From: Nemopilema nomurai
Lineage: Eukaryota; Cnidaria; Scyphozoa; Rhizostomeae; Rhizostomatidae
Assembly: GCA_003864495.1 (NCBI GenBank)
Contig: ML133458.1
Span: 496,001 to 560,000, forward strand
Direction of reading: 5' to 3'
Length of the DNA stretch: 64,000 nucleotides
Positions within the stretch are counted from its first letter, which is position 1; each line of letters starts with the position of its first letter. The notes below the pieces were generated by a model that saw only the letters and a list, made by a program, of their open reading frames with translations, did not search any database and was not told the origin of the DNA. Below are positions 26,301-36,800 of the stretch, piece by piece. A program made the position numbers and the translations under genes.

Positions 26301-29044
26301 GTCTTTAAGGAATAAGAAAATTTTAATAAAAATATCGATATTGGGATGAATTAAAGGTTGTTAAGTGATTTAAATGCTAATGAAACCTACCTTTTCAAAA
26401 AGTTAATGATTTTTGGTTTATTCTGATATTTGACGTACTGAATGATATCTGCACACCGCTAGGCCTACATAGGCCTAAACAACAGCATGTTGATAGATTG
26501 TTGATTATAGAATATTAAGCCTTGCTAGAACCTCCTAAATTTTTCTTTGATATCTTATAACAGTTGCAATTGTTTAGTTAATTTGCATCAACAATATATT
26601 ATACGTACCATTACAATTTTGCTTATCCTTGCTTCGGGGCCTAAGTCATCCAGTGCCATCTTGCAAGATCCGAATCCACTTGTATTGCAGGAAAATCCAC
26701 AGCTTTGTAACATTATTAACCTGTAGTCTTCTTCCGCAGTTGAAGAAAGATTTGCAATTGAACCAGATGATTCAAAATACGACCTCAAGGATGTCCAACG
26801 GACAACAACTCCTGTGAGTGGAACGACAACAACACAAAATGCGCGGCAAAAGAAAAAACCAAGGATTTTGTTTTCTCAGTCGCAAGTGACGGAGTTGGAG
26901 CAGCGATTTAAACAACAAAAATATCTGAACGCAAATGAAAGAGAGCAACTGGCGAATAAACTCAATTTAACACCAACTCAAGTATGTTATTAGACTTTAA
27001 AGCTTTCCATTTGTTATCATGCAACGTATTGTTTAAGGAAAAGTTTTACGATAAGCATAATTCTGATCTGCAAGTAATGGAAATGGCCGAGTAAAAGGTT
27101 CATGGAATACTGAAACACTTTTTCTATACACGAAAAAGAGTTGGGAAAGTTACTTTATACACCTTTCAGCAACTAATAAAAAGAAGAAAGGATAAGCATA
27201 GGGTATTTTAACATAGAACAACAAAAATGGAAAGACTTTGATTTGTTTAAGAATCATTATTATTGTCTTGCACACTCCTTGATAAATTATCACAGGCTTT
27301 AATTTTACATTCCGTTGAGTTTCTCCTGAAGTTCAAAAAAACTGTTTCGACAGCTGCATTTTTTCTTGTTAGAAAGTAGATTTTTTCTAGGCATTTCAAC
27401 ACACTGTTAGAGATCTTTTGGGTTTTCAAAAGTGGTGCTATTTTCGGTTCCCCCAGTCTGTATGTGACCCATTGATAAACTGATTCAATTCACTGATAGA
27501 GACGCTATTTTCGGCCACGTTTGACATGCGTAGGGCCAGGAATCTGCTTTTCTGACTATGGAATTTTTGCAGATATTTGCCATCTGTGGATGTTTTAGTT
27601 GAGTTTGATTTCCTATTTCCCTTTGAATGCGGATGACCCAGACGCTGGTCAGCTGTGCACTTCTCCTTCTTTGACCCCTTTTCCTCGCTGGCTCCTTGCA
27701 CAAGTCACAACGGGCAAACATTATCTACCATTGTGTGTTTAATAATCGAAATATGAGGACGTAGCTGTTTACATATGGGTTCTCAGAAGCAAATTTGCTT
27801 CGAGAAAATCGATTCTTCATTCAAAATAGAATATTTGGCATCAGCCGTTTGTCTGCTGAGCACCCGGTACCCACGCCGAATGGGCTGATGTGTTGCTTCC
27901 TTCAACGTGCCTAATTACTTTGGGGGGTGTGGCCATTAAAATGTGGCTAAAAGCATGATGAAATGGGAAAACCCATGGCATGCTTGGTATCAAGGAAATT
28001 GGTGTGCTTATAACAATACCGTACCACAAGGATGCATTTGTATTTAGCAATTAGGGGAATGGTATCGAGTGATCTAAGTCCACAGTGCCAGGTACCGCGT
28101 CAGGACAAATCTTCGATAGGGTCATTCATCACCCGGGTCAAAATATTCCTCATCCGACTTTGATCCTATGGTTATATATGTTGCATATAGCAAGCATCTA
28201 ATAAAGAATAAGCTGGAGTGCTTTGGGTCGAAAATGGTCCTTAATGAATCCCTTCTCTAATATAAATTATGCTTCCCCTCCCAATTTCTTAGATGTAACT
28301 ACCAATTGCATTTTTGTAAATCTATGCTATGTAGCTCTAAAGCATTCCTTGAATTTCCAAGTGTCACTGTTGTAACCAGCTATTTCAATTGAAGACATGA
28401 AATTGCGTTTATTACCAGAAGTACTGCCCAATAACACTCTATACAGTTTGTAATTTCTAGTTTGAATCGATAATTTTCAATTATATCTTTTGACTCACCC
28501 TCCTATGATATTTTTCCTTTTAGGTAAGATTTGTTTAGTGAAATTGCTCATACAAGACTAATAGCTGAAAGAGGCGAAACTAACTAACAATTTCAAACAA
28601 TCAACGTTGCTTGCATTGATTTGATTAATGCGTAAACGACTTGCTTGCTACACAAATTCTCATAACAAGTTTATTTTACAGATTAAGATATGGTTTCAAA
28701 ACAAACGGTACAAATGCAAAAAGCAAAGCATCGAGTCACGAAATCGCTTGGACTGGCTGAACTTCACTTCGGGACGCCAAGTGCCCGTGCCCGTGCTGAT
28801 ACGGAATGGCCAACCCTCCTGCCTGTCTCGATACTGCAACTCACCTCCGCCGCCCTCGATATACCAGACAAACGCAGCAGCGGACCAGTGCTATGACAGT
28901 TACTCGTCCCCATTACCAAACAATATTAGCTACAATTACAATGGATATAACTACGGCCACTCCGGGCTTCCTGCTCCATACCACAATTACAATTCATACA
29001 CGCATTCGCCCGGCTACAGCTCTCCCTGGCATTACAAAATGTAA
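20048..29044 (+). CDS. NK4: NK4/tinman (Nkx2-5-class) homeobox transcription factor
   Basis: Coding exons are 20048-20315 (proposed), 26740-26981 and 28682-29044; phases agree and give 290 aa. The homeodomain is residues ~127-186, split by an intron between positions 44 and 45. Visible are KKPRILFSQ at its start, [12 protein letters not shown] in helices 1-2, and recognition helix [14 protein letters not shown] with W48, F49, Q50, N51 and Tyr54. Tyr54 is diagnostic of NK2/NK4 proteins, and RYKCK (not HRYKMK) points to the Nkx2-5/tinman branch. An NK2-specific domain follows (~202-214, [12 protein letters not shown]), then a tyrosine-rich C-terminus (~238-288), as in Nkx2-3/2-5. The vertebrate-type C-terminal GIRAW tail is absent. 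Position 52 is Lys where relatives have Arg. Family knowledge: a nuclear activator/repressor that specifies heart and visceral mesoderm and binds CACTTNA-type sites. A possible poly(A) signal AATAAA lies at 29634-29639. Exons 2 and 3 are near certain; exon 1 is inferred. Confidence 0.88.
20316..26739 (+). other. Proposed NK4 intron 1 (6.4 kb), non-coding
   Basis: I see no well-supported coding sequence on the plus strand. It contains a consensus GATA site AGATAAGA (23536-23543) and an Nkx-type CACTTGA near 24757, but single sites of this length occur by chance. One weak minus-strand candidate exon (24361-24578) lies inside and is listed separately. Confidence 0.45.
24361..24578 (-). CDS. Candidate terminal exon inside NK4 intron 1 (opposite strand)
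   Basis: Minus-strand frame of 71 codons plus a stop, preceded by ACCTGCTCAG. The residues look protein-like ([37 protein letters not shown]) but match no family I know. No start or partner exon was identified. Confidence 0.2.
26982..28681 (+). other. NK4 intron 2, interrupting the homeodomain
   Basis: The 1.7-kb intron starts at CAA|GTATGT and ends at TTTTACAG|ATT, in phase 0 between homeodomain positions 44 and 45. A minus-strand open frame at 27438-27701 (Lys/Ser-rich, ending in a stop) lies inside. It has no clear start and I do not call it a gene. Confidence 0.85.
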
Positions 29045-31752
29045 TTATTGACACGTGGCTAAATCTATTAGCAAGGAAATGTTCTGTTTAGAATTAGATT
29101 CGAAGTTCATTGCTTCTGCAATGTGACTAAGATTTCCATCACATGCTGGTCAGGTAAAGGTTACAATTGGTCTGCTCAGATGACGTCAACCACTCGCCGT
29201 TCTCAAGGGGGCGGGTTCTACAGGAGAGCCTCGTATTGACAGAACTGAGAACAACTGTGTTGGTTAGTTAGTTATGTTGAATTTCGTTAGAGTTTGGTTG
29301 CTTTTAAAGAACAATTAGAAAACAACCATATAAAGGATCCCTCTAAGTCAAATGCTGTTCTGTTTTCTCTCTGTCGGGTTTGCCCCCCAATCACCAGCTG
29401 CATTTCGAGGAAGTTATGTGATCGGGGGGTGAGGACAGCGTCCACTAAATGGGAATGTGAAATATGGAACATCGACAGTAAGCCATTAAGACCAGGCCAT
29501 CTAAGTGACATTGGTTAACCTCTTTTGGGATATAAGATAGCCTCGAATGTAAATTTAAAACTTTCTTACTGATTAGTTTCAAAGATACTTGACGTTATTT
29601 AAATATCTTGGCTAGGTATTAATTTACATTAGAAATAAAATATATTTTGAAGCGTCCACCCAAAAACCTCTTGAATAACGCGAAGCCGGATCGTATTCTT
29701 AGTGTAGTGTATTACGGAGATCAATTTTATTGTCCTTGGTTTTTCACAGGCCTTCTCTATAAGGGCATGACTGCCTTAGGTCAAGCCTCTTGAGACTCTG
29801 AAATGATTTGAATAGACGTCTTTTCATATTGATATTGAAGATATTTTGAAAAGAGAAAGCATAAAATTTCGAATTATTGTAAATAGCAAAAGCGGAAGAA
29901 ATCGATGTAAAATGTTGAGGTATTTAGAATTTAGTAGTAGAAATGATTTATCAAAAGATCTGTGTTCATTTTTTGCTTATTATATAATTATCGCCATATG
30001 GTAAGCGGAAAAGACTGGAACATAGGTATCAAACAAGGTGGCATTACATTAGTATTTAAAGTTTACGCGGACAAAGAATGGCAATAAAAGTATAAAGATT
30101 AAAAGTGTTTTCCAGAACTAACTATTTCCTTGTTCAAATTTAAAAAGATTATTAATAAACCATTTTTTATCCAGGACATGGGTCGAAGCCATCAATGCTT
30201 CTGTATTCAATGATATTGATGAATTCTTATGTGAAACCTCTAAGAATGAAAACCAAGCAGTTTTTTAGAATAAGTAGCAGATATGGCTGTCAGCGTAAAT
30301 TCTTCTGGTGTGAGTTTTGGCCAACATATATTTGTCTAAAATTGACAAGTTCCCAAAATGTAGGACTCGAGTTAATTCTGGCAACATTCAAGGAGCTGGC
30401 TCTCGATTAGACAAGTGGATTGATCATAATTTGGAATTGTATCAAGACGTTGGACTTCTTTTTTCATTTCGACGGAAACGTCTTTTCTAGTCTCTTTACG
30501 GTGAGAAATTTCAGGTCTGTTGTTTGATTCTTTACCAGGAGAGCTATGCAGACTGGGTCTGTATTTTACCTTAACCTTTGAATCATCCGGGGCAGGCTTC
30601 CGTCATTGGGATCCCTCGTGGCCTTTGACGTTAATGAATCCTGATATCGAGTAAACATAGAAAACGTCATAAAGCAAAATGACGATGCAAATGGGCGTGG
30701 TGGGTCGTTAATCTTCACCCATTCTTTGTCACTCTCCTGCAACAGGACTTCATATCGAGATTTTAGCCTGAGATTTATAGTCCTTGTGGTTACCGTCCGA
30801 GTTGGATTGGGGAAAAATTGGCAATAAAACAAAATACATTGAAAAGGATTATTATACATGGTCATTCACGTCATGTGTGTACGAAAAAACAGTGGCCCAC
30901 GGATATTACTCATAGATATTGTCTAAAGCACGCAAGAAGATATTTCGAAGATTAGAAAATTTCATGCTTTAGTAGAATAATGCATGAATTACAAGAGCAG
31001 TAAAACATATGCGCTTTAAGCCTCAATATTAGCAGGAGTTATCAAATGTGACTGCGTTTCACGAGGAGGATATTTTGCAACCAAGAAAGTAATTTAGTTC
31101 TTAAACGTAGGTGATGAAAGTCCGATAAATAGATCCCTGGGCAATGCCCAGTATATGCAGATCTGGTACGAATCTATCAGCCTCAAGAAAAATCCGGCCT
31201 CATTTTTCCAGTATCTAGTTTGCAAGCAGCTTCGTGGTTTCCTCTAACAATTTGGCACCTTTGGCTTACGGATGTAATCTCACGCAAACTATGGTAGGCG
31301 TATATCGGAAAGATTGGAAAAATCTCTTGTAAGCTCGAGAAGCATGCAGAGGGCGGAGAAACCTCTTTTGGTCAAGGAAAGGGCAAATATTGGTATTGCG
31401 ATGACATAACTGTGCTTCTTTTTGCGAGAATGTTCTTGCGACTGAGGCAGCTGTGTACAATGGCGAGACGGTATTACGTAAAATCGTAACTTCTCACAAG
31501 GTTCTTGGGGTCTTTATATTTGTCTCAAGACTCACGTCTGTGTTCACTGCACATCGCTTGAGTGCGTACTCTTGCAAAGATTTTGCAACATTTTGTTCTT
31601 TCTAAGAACAGCTGAGGGTCCTGGACAGACCAAAATTTGACGCTGGTACAGGATGCACGCCTCTGAGTGATCACCATCATGGTCGTAGTGATGAATGATC
31701 AAGGCAATCATTCATATCATTAAAAACTTGTGGCCAATACGTCTTTAAGAAA

Positions 31753-31925
31753 ATATCAGCAGCAATCCAAATCACTTCATTAACCACTACGTATATAAAT
31801 CAATGAAAATAATGGTCATAGTTGAATCAAAATTATCTGATTAATCATCAAATTATACACGCCAATAGAAATGATAGTCATCAGCAGAAATCAGAATCAC
31901 TTGATTAATCATGGGAGTCAAAGGA
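31753..31925. repeat. Diverged direct repeat with homeodomain-like sites
   Basis: ATCAGCAGCAATCCAAATCA (from 31758) is echoed by ATCAGCAGAAATCAGAATCA about 125 bp later, both followed by a TTNATTAA block. The second copy contains CACTTGA next to ATTAATCA. Confidence 0.5.
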
Positions 31926-32394
31926 AATATCTTGGAAATGACAGGTTTCGCTTGATCAATGCACTGTTAAAGCAGGCTTGATTCGGTTGGAAATAAAAAC
32001 GATAAAACAATGAATCAGGTTTTTTTGCTTTGCAACAATTGTTCTTCCAAATATTTGTACTTGTGGGCAGTCCTTCCAAACCTTAGGCCCATTGCAACTT
32101 TTAAAAGGATATTTTTCGACCCTGTTTCCCTCAGTAGCTGAAAGCAGAGTTAACTGATTAGCACATGAAACAGGCTATAAGCAGACGAGCATGCATCCCA
32201 GTATCTCTGCAGCAGCATTTGTAATCGATGCGATGTCATCGAAAGAGCTGAAAAGTTAGCATTGACAGGGCGAGTGGGAAGACTAGCCTAGGTGGAGAAC
32301 ATGAGTATTTTTTGGCAGGGCCTTTATTTAACTGGGCATTCCTACTCCATTCAGTGACAACAAATAATAAAATTCTTGACGGTTCTTGACTCAC

Positions 32395-32482
32395 AGAGAG
32401 TTTGTTCTAATTCCAGATCATATCCGTCATAGAGAGTGAGGTGCCATTGATTCAAGCCTTGTTCTTCCGTCCGGCAGACGAC
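32395..32482 (-). CDS. Candidate internal exon of an unknown minus-strand gene
   Basis: An 88-nt open segment has a strong acceptor on the minus strand (TTTTTCCCAATTTTCCTCAG|GTC) and a consensus donor (CTCTCT|GTGAGTC). It encodes about 29 residues, including VVCRTEEQGLNQWHLTLYDG. The frame enters in phase 0 and leaves in phase 1. I could not connect it to a neighbouring exon with certainty; a protein-like minus-strand frame at 30566-30865 lies downstream, but no phase-compatible acceptor was found there. Confidence 0.3.
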
Positions 32483-32923
32483 CTGAGGAAAATTGGGAAA
32501 AATAAAAACAGCAGCAAGACTTAAATTTCCGATCATTGGCGAAAAAGTTAGGGTTCAAACACGAACAGAGAATTACCTCATGAAGATTTGAATAGTTTTA
32601 TTCACGCCATTTCACAAAATCAACAATTTCGATGTGTATAAAAGATAGAATAAATATGATTTAAGATAAAAATAATGGCACCAACTTGGTAAAACATAAC
32701 ATATATACAATAAATTTTTATATTTTCTAAGACAGTTTTTAATTGACGCTAACGATAAACCTTAGTAGACAATAAGATTGAATAAACGCTCGTAGATAGT
32801 GGCGGCTTTGAAATATTCTAAGGAAAATAGGGTGAAATAGGCCTGGCAGGGTTGATAAATATAATTTGCTTTTATGCGGTGATGTTGAAACCATAAAAGA
32901 TTTTCACAGTTTTCACTGACAAT

Positions 32924-33196
32924 ATGGAACCCAATGAAAGAGTCAAAAGTTTTGAGATGTTAAAGAAGTTACGGGATGGGCCCCCGTTATTCGCATCAAA
33001 TGAATTGGAAGTGCCCAATAGCAAATTGTTAATAATAAGGGAGCTGAGACGTAAGTTAAATTTGAACTTCACTACAAAATTCAGTGAAGACAGCATAATC
33101 AGAATTCGCCCCACAATATACGTTTTCGCTTCAGGTGACATTAAAACGAGCCTTCCACCTTTTAACGGCCAACAAGAGATTCTAGACAAACTCTAG
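32924..33196 (+). CDS. Unrecognised 90-aa ORF
   Basis: ATG-initiated ORF with protein-like composition, beginning MEPNERVKSFEMLKKLRDG and ending in TAG. There is no signal peptide or membrane segment, and no motif I recognise. A near-perfect donor (GAC|GTAAGT, about 33051) and an acceptor (TTTTCGCTTCAG, about 33135) lie within the frame, so part of it may be an 85-nt intron rather than coding. CATAAAAGA about 30 bp upstream of the ATG could act as a TATA-like element. AATAAA at 33514-33519 is a possible poly(A) signal. The antisense frame is also open over the same interval, which weakens the case. Confidence 0.35.
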   Translation: MEPNERVKSFEMLKKLRDGPPLFASNELEVPNSKLLIIRELRRKLNLNFTTKFSEDSIIRIRPTIYVFASGDIKTSLPPFNGQQEILDKL

Positions 33197-33852
33197 ATTC
33201 ATTATTCTAAATAATAACAAATGAAGCTACAAAATTTTAAATTACGTAAAACAAAGCCAAGTGCCCGATGCTAAGTGCGCATTTCAATTTTTATGAATTT
33301 CTACAAACTTTCTAAATCAAACAGGGAGAACAAAACAGAGTTAAAAATACAGACGGTGAATGGAAAAGTTTTATTCCGATAGAATACTAGCTCTTCCACG
33401 AGATATTGGCGTCAGTTCCATAACAAGTAGTAAAAAATTTTTAAAACCCCTATTAATTGATTATTTTTCTTTATTAATGCTTAAAGCTGTGGGCGGTAAT
33501 TGAACGGGCGTTAAATAAAGTTCCGTAATTTGATGGGCAATTGCAGGGTGATCCCTCAAAGAGAACATGCGTTTGTTGGAACTGTTGCTCAAAACAAGGG
33601 CGTGCATTTTAGGCGCCTAGAAAAGTATGGCCGCGTGATTTACAGTGCGTGGGTATAGAACGCTACGTCAATTAACACATCCCTGTGGCTAAATGACGGA
33701 TGGAATGAAGGTGGTGTAACAGACCACGAGGCAAAATACCAGGCAACGAAAACAAGCTGGCCAAGTCGACTCTTCAAGGGTGCGCGATATCAAAGGTTCA
33801 ACGAGGTTCAAAAATGCGTATAAATTACATTTAGCGAACAAAAGTTTTGGCA

Positions 33853-36800
33853 TCAAATAAATATTGGGTGGTGCTGTTTAGTGGTGAGTTTTCTGCGGCA
33901 CGTGGGACATTTCCGCTGTATCCTTATCGCCTCTTCAAGGCACGTGCTACAGAAAATATGGCCACATGTTGTTGAAACCAGCCGCCGTTGCCCGCTGCGA
34001 TTTATCTAAAGCGAAAACAAAAATGCATAAATTGTAGTTTAGAAATAGTTTCGATCTCAAAGGGGCAGCAGCTTTGAGTGAAACAGTTATTAGTATTAAC
34101 AGACTTCAGCCAATATCAAATTCTCTACGAGGAAGGAGGGCAAAATTATCGGATATAGTTGGATCGGCGTGTTCGAATACCAATACAATGATCCTTTTCT
34201 AGAGCCATTTGACGTTGAACAGGAAAGTAACCATCATAATGTTAAAGCAAATAGGCTTCTATGCTCATTCTTTCTAGCAGGCGTATTCTTCTAGCCCACG
34301 CTATTTTGGCACTCAACAATGAAATAGACACCATCCTTTAATACCAATTCATTCCAACCGGGAAAAGGCCGCAAAACAGTGTACACGTCAAAGAAATAAC
34401 GGTTGTTGTGTTGGAAAACGATTGTGGATTTTTTGTCAAAAGGCAAACAGGTAACAAGTCATGGTTAAACTTTCTTATTAATTTAAAAAAAGTCTATGAC
34501 TAAATATTTAATCTTCTGAATTATTTGGCAAATATTCTCCCATCCAAAATAAGTTGCCTATCAGCTAAAAATCAGTTAAAGTACATCCCTAGTTCAATTA
34601 TTAGATTTCGCTATAAAAGCCCTCTTTATTAACTGCCCACCTCAAATGATATCTGCAAAAAGCCATTCAATAACTGAATAAACGTTTACAAAAAGGAAAT
34701 ACTTCACAGAAAAGGAACTCGGGTGCATGGCAATGGGTTGCTAGAGTAACACTTAACACTTTTATGAATTGTGTTTAGAAGTAATACTGTACGACGAATT
34801 TTAAGTTGAATGCAGCAAAGACCAAATTTTGGAGATGCGCAAAGATAGAGGACATGACGAAATCTTGTTTATATTAAGCAAAGCATCTTACGGACTTCAT
34901 TTTTGATAAACTATATCGCTTAGTATAAACATGAAACATACATTTTACAAATTGACAGTAGATTAGTAAATCATGTTTCCCAATATAAAAGAAAGGATGC
35001 TAAAAACCACATACCTTATTACTGTCGTCCATGCAAATCGGGCAACAGATTGTCTTGGTGGAGGTTTGCTCTGGTGAACTTTCAACTGATGTCGAACTAA
35101 AAACAATGTAATTCAATTAGATACAACAAGCTAATATTACGCGCTCACTAAGGATGCTTTTTGTGCTTCTTACGAACCTTCTTCAGCTCCCTTGGAACTT
35201 TATGAGCGAAACACAGACAAAACTTCTAATGAAGAAAGCTTGCTTGTCTTATTTTCCTCGCTAAATTAAATATCAAAAATTAGATGTCAATGTCTTCAGA
35301 TTTTTTAAATCTTTATAACACTGTATACCTAAAATAATTCAAAGACGTTATAATGCAACAACACGTGACTGCTTAATTGAAGGTACGAATCAAACGCTAC
35401 AAAAAGGCTTGTCGACTGTTGAGGATATTTCCTAATGACGTCATAAGTCGTACCCAGTTTCTTGGACTACATCAGCTGAATCGTCAAGTGATGAGGTCTG
35501 ACGCTGGCTATAAGGATGAGTGAGGTTTCGCAAACCTCTTCGTCTGGCTAGGATGGAAAAATACGGAGACTGTTATGTAAACAGAAGAACACAAATCTAA
35601 TGAATACTCTCAAGTTCCTAATTGTAGGGGTGTCTAATAAGGAAATGGGTTGGCATTTTAAAAAAAACCTAGAATGGGGGGGGGGGTTATAATAGACTGA
35701 AATGATTGGATTTTTTATCTTTTTTATTGAAGCTTAAAAATGGGGGAATGACTTCTTGCATGAAATACATAATTAGTGGGGTGCTAATAAATGGAAATGG
35801 GTATGTAATAATTCTGAAAAATGAAGTCTACCCCCCCCCCCCCCACAATAATTAGAGACTTGAGAGTACTTCTCTGTATGGGTCTACCAGATGAAAATCC
35901 CCCTTAGCCTTTACTTTCAGGAATGATCTTACGAAAACATTGACACTGAGGTTTCCCTCTAGAGTAAATGTACCATTGCTTTCGAACTAGACGGAGGAAA
36001 ATTACACGGATTGCTTGTTGTAATGAGTAATATCAAAACAGGAAATTAATTTGGTGAGTAATACTTTGATATGTATTACAAAAAATACACATCGAACTTT
36101 ACAACTGAAGACAACCACTTCATGGCCTTTGTCAAGGTGGTGCTTCGATAAATCGGCCTCTCGATGACAAACAGATTGAGGACCAAGATAAGGCATCGGA
36201 AATGCGATTGCGGGGAGCAGGCGACGCTAATGAAGGTTTAAGAGAATTCCCAGCTACCATAACTGGATTACTGCGAGAATACAAATTGAAACATAATGAA
36301 GGCTGGGAGCCATCAGAGAATGAGAGACAAAGGAAATCAAAATTCCACCCGCCAGTAAGAATGGTCTGACGTGATTACTTACCTCGTTGTCTCCTAGATG
36401 ACTGCAAAAGAAATACAAAATTATAGTGAAAAAGAAGATTACTGTGTAAGCTAATGGGCTAATGGTGGTTATACGTAATACCACATTGCAAACACTGTAA
36501 AAAATATTCTGGGTGGGAGAGCTACAATCCCCGACAAAATGGACGAGAATTTTTACGGAAAGCTTGTATTTTCACCATACTTAAACAAATATCTTTCCCC
36601 TCCCCCAATTCAATATTGAATGCGTGCATAATTTTGAAGAAGAGATTATAGAGGTACAAGTCCTACATTGATTCGGAGGGGTGGGGGGAGATATGTAGTA
36701 GGATTAATACTTTGTTCCACATTCTATTGTTGTGATTGCACATGCGCACTGAAAACAGTATAATTTATCTTGTAATATTAATTAGTGGCAGTTGGGTTAT

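Larger units (their letters stand above)
29045..33852. other. Spacer between convergent NK4 and RNF4
   Basis: Apart from the candidate exon at 32395-32482 and the ORF at 32924-33196, only untranslated sequence and weak open frames were seen. It includes the likely 3' UTRs of both flanking genes. Confidence 0.45.

Noticed and set aside
27438..27721. Two overlapping minus-strand frames in NK4 intron 2
   Set aside because: Lys/Ser-rich and somewhat protein-like, but without a start context, splice pairing or recognisable motif.
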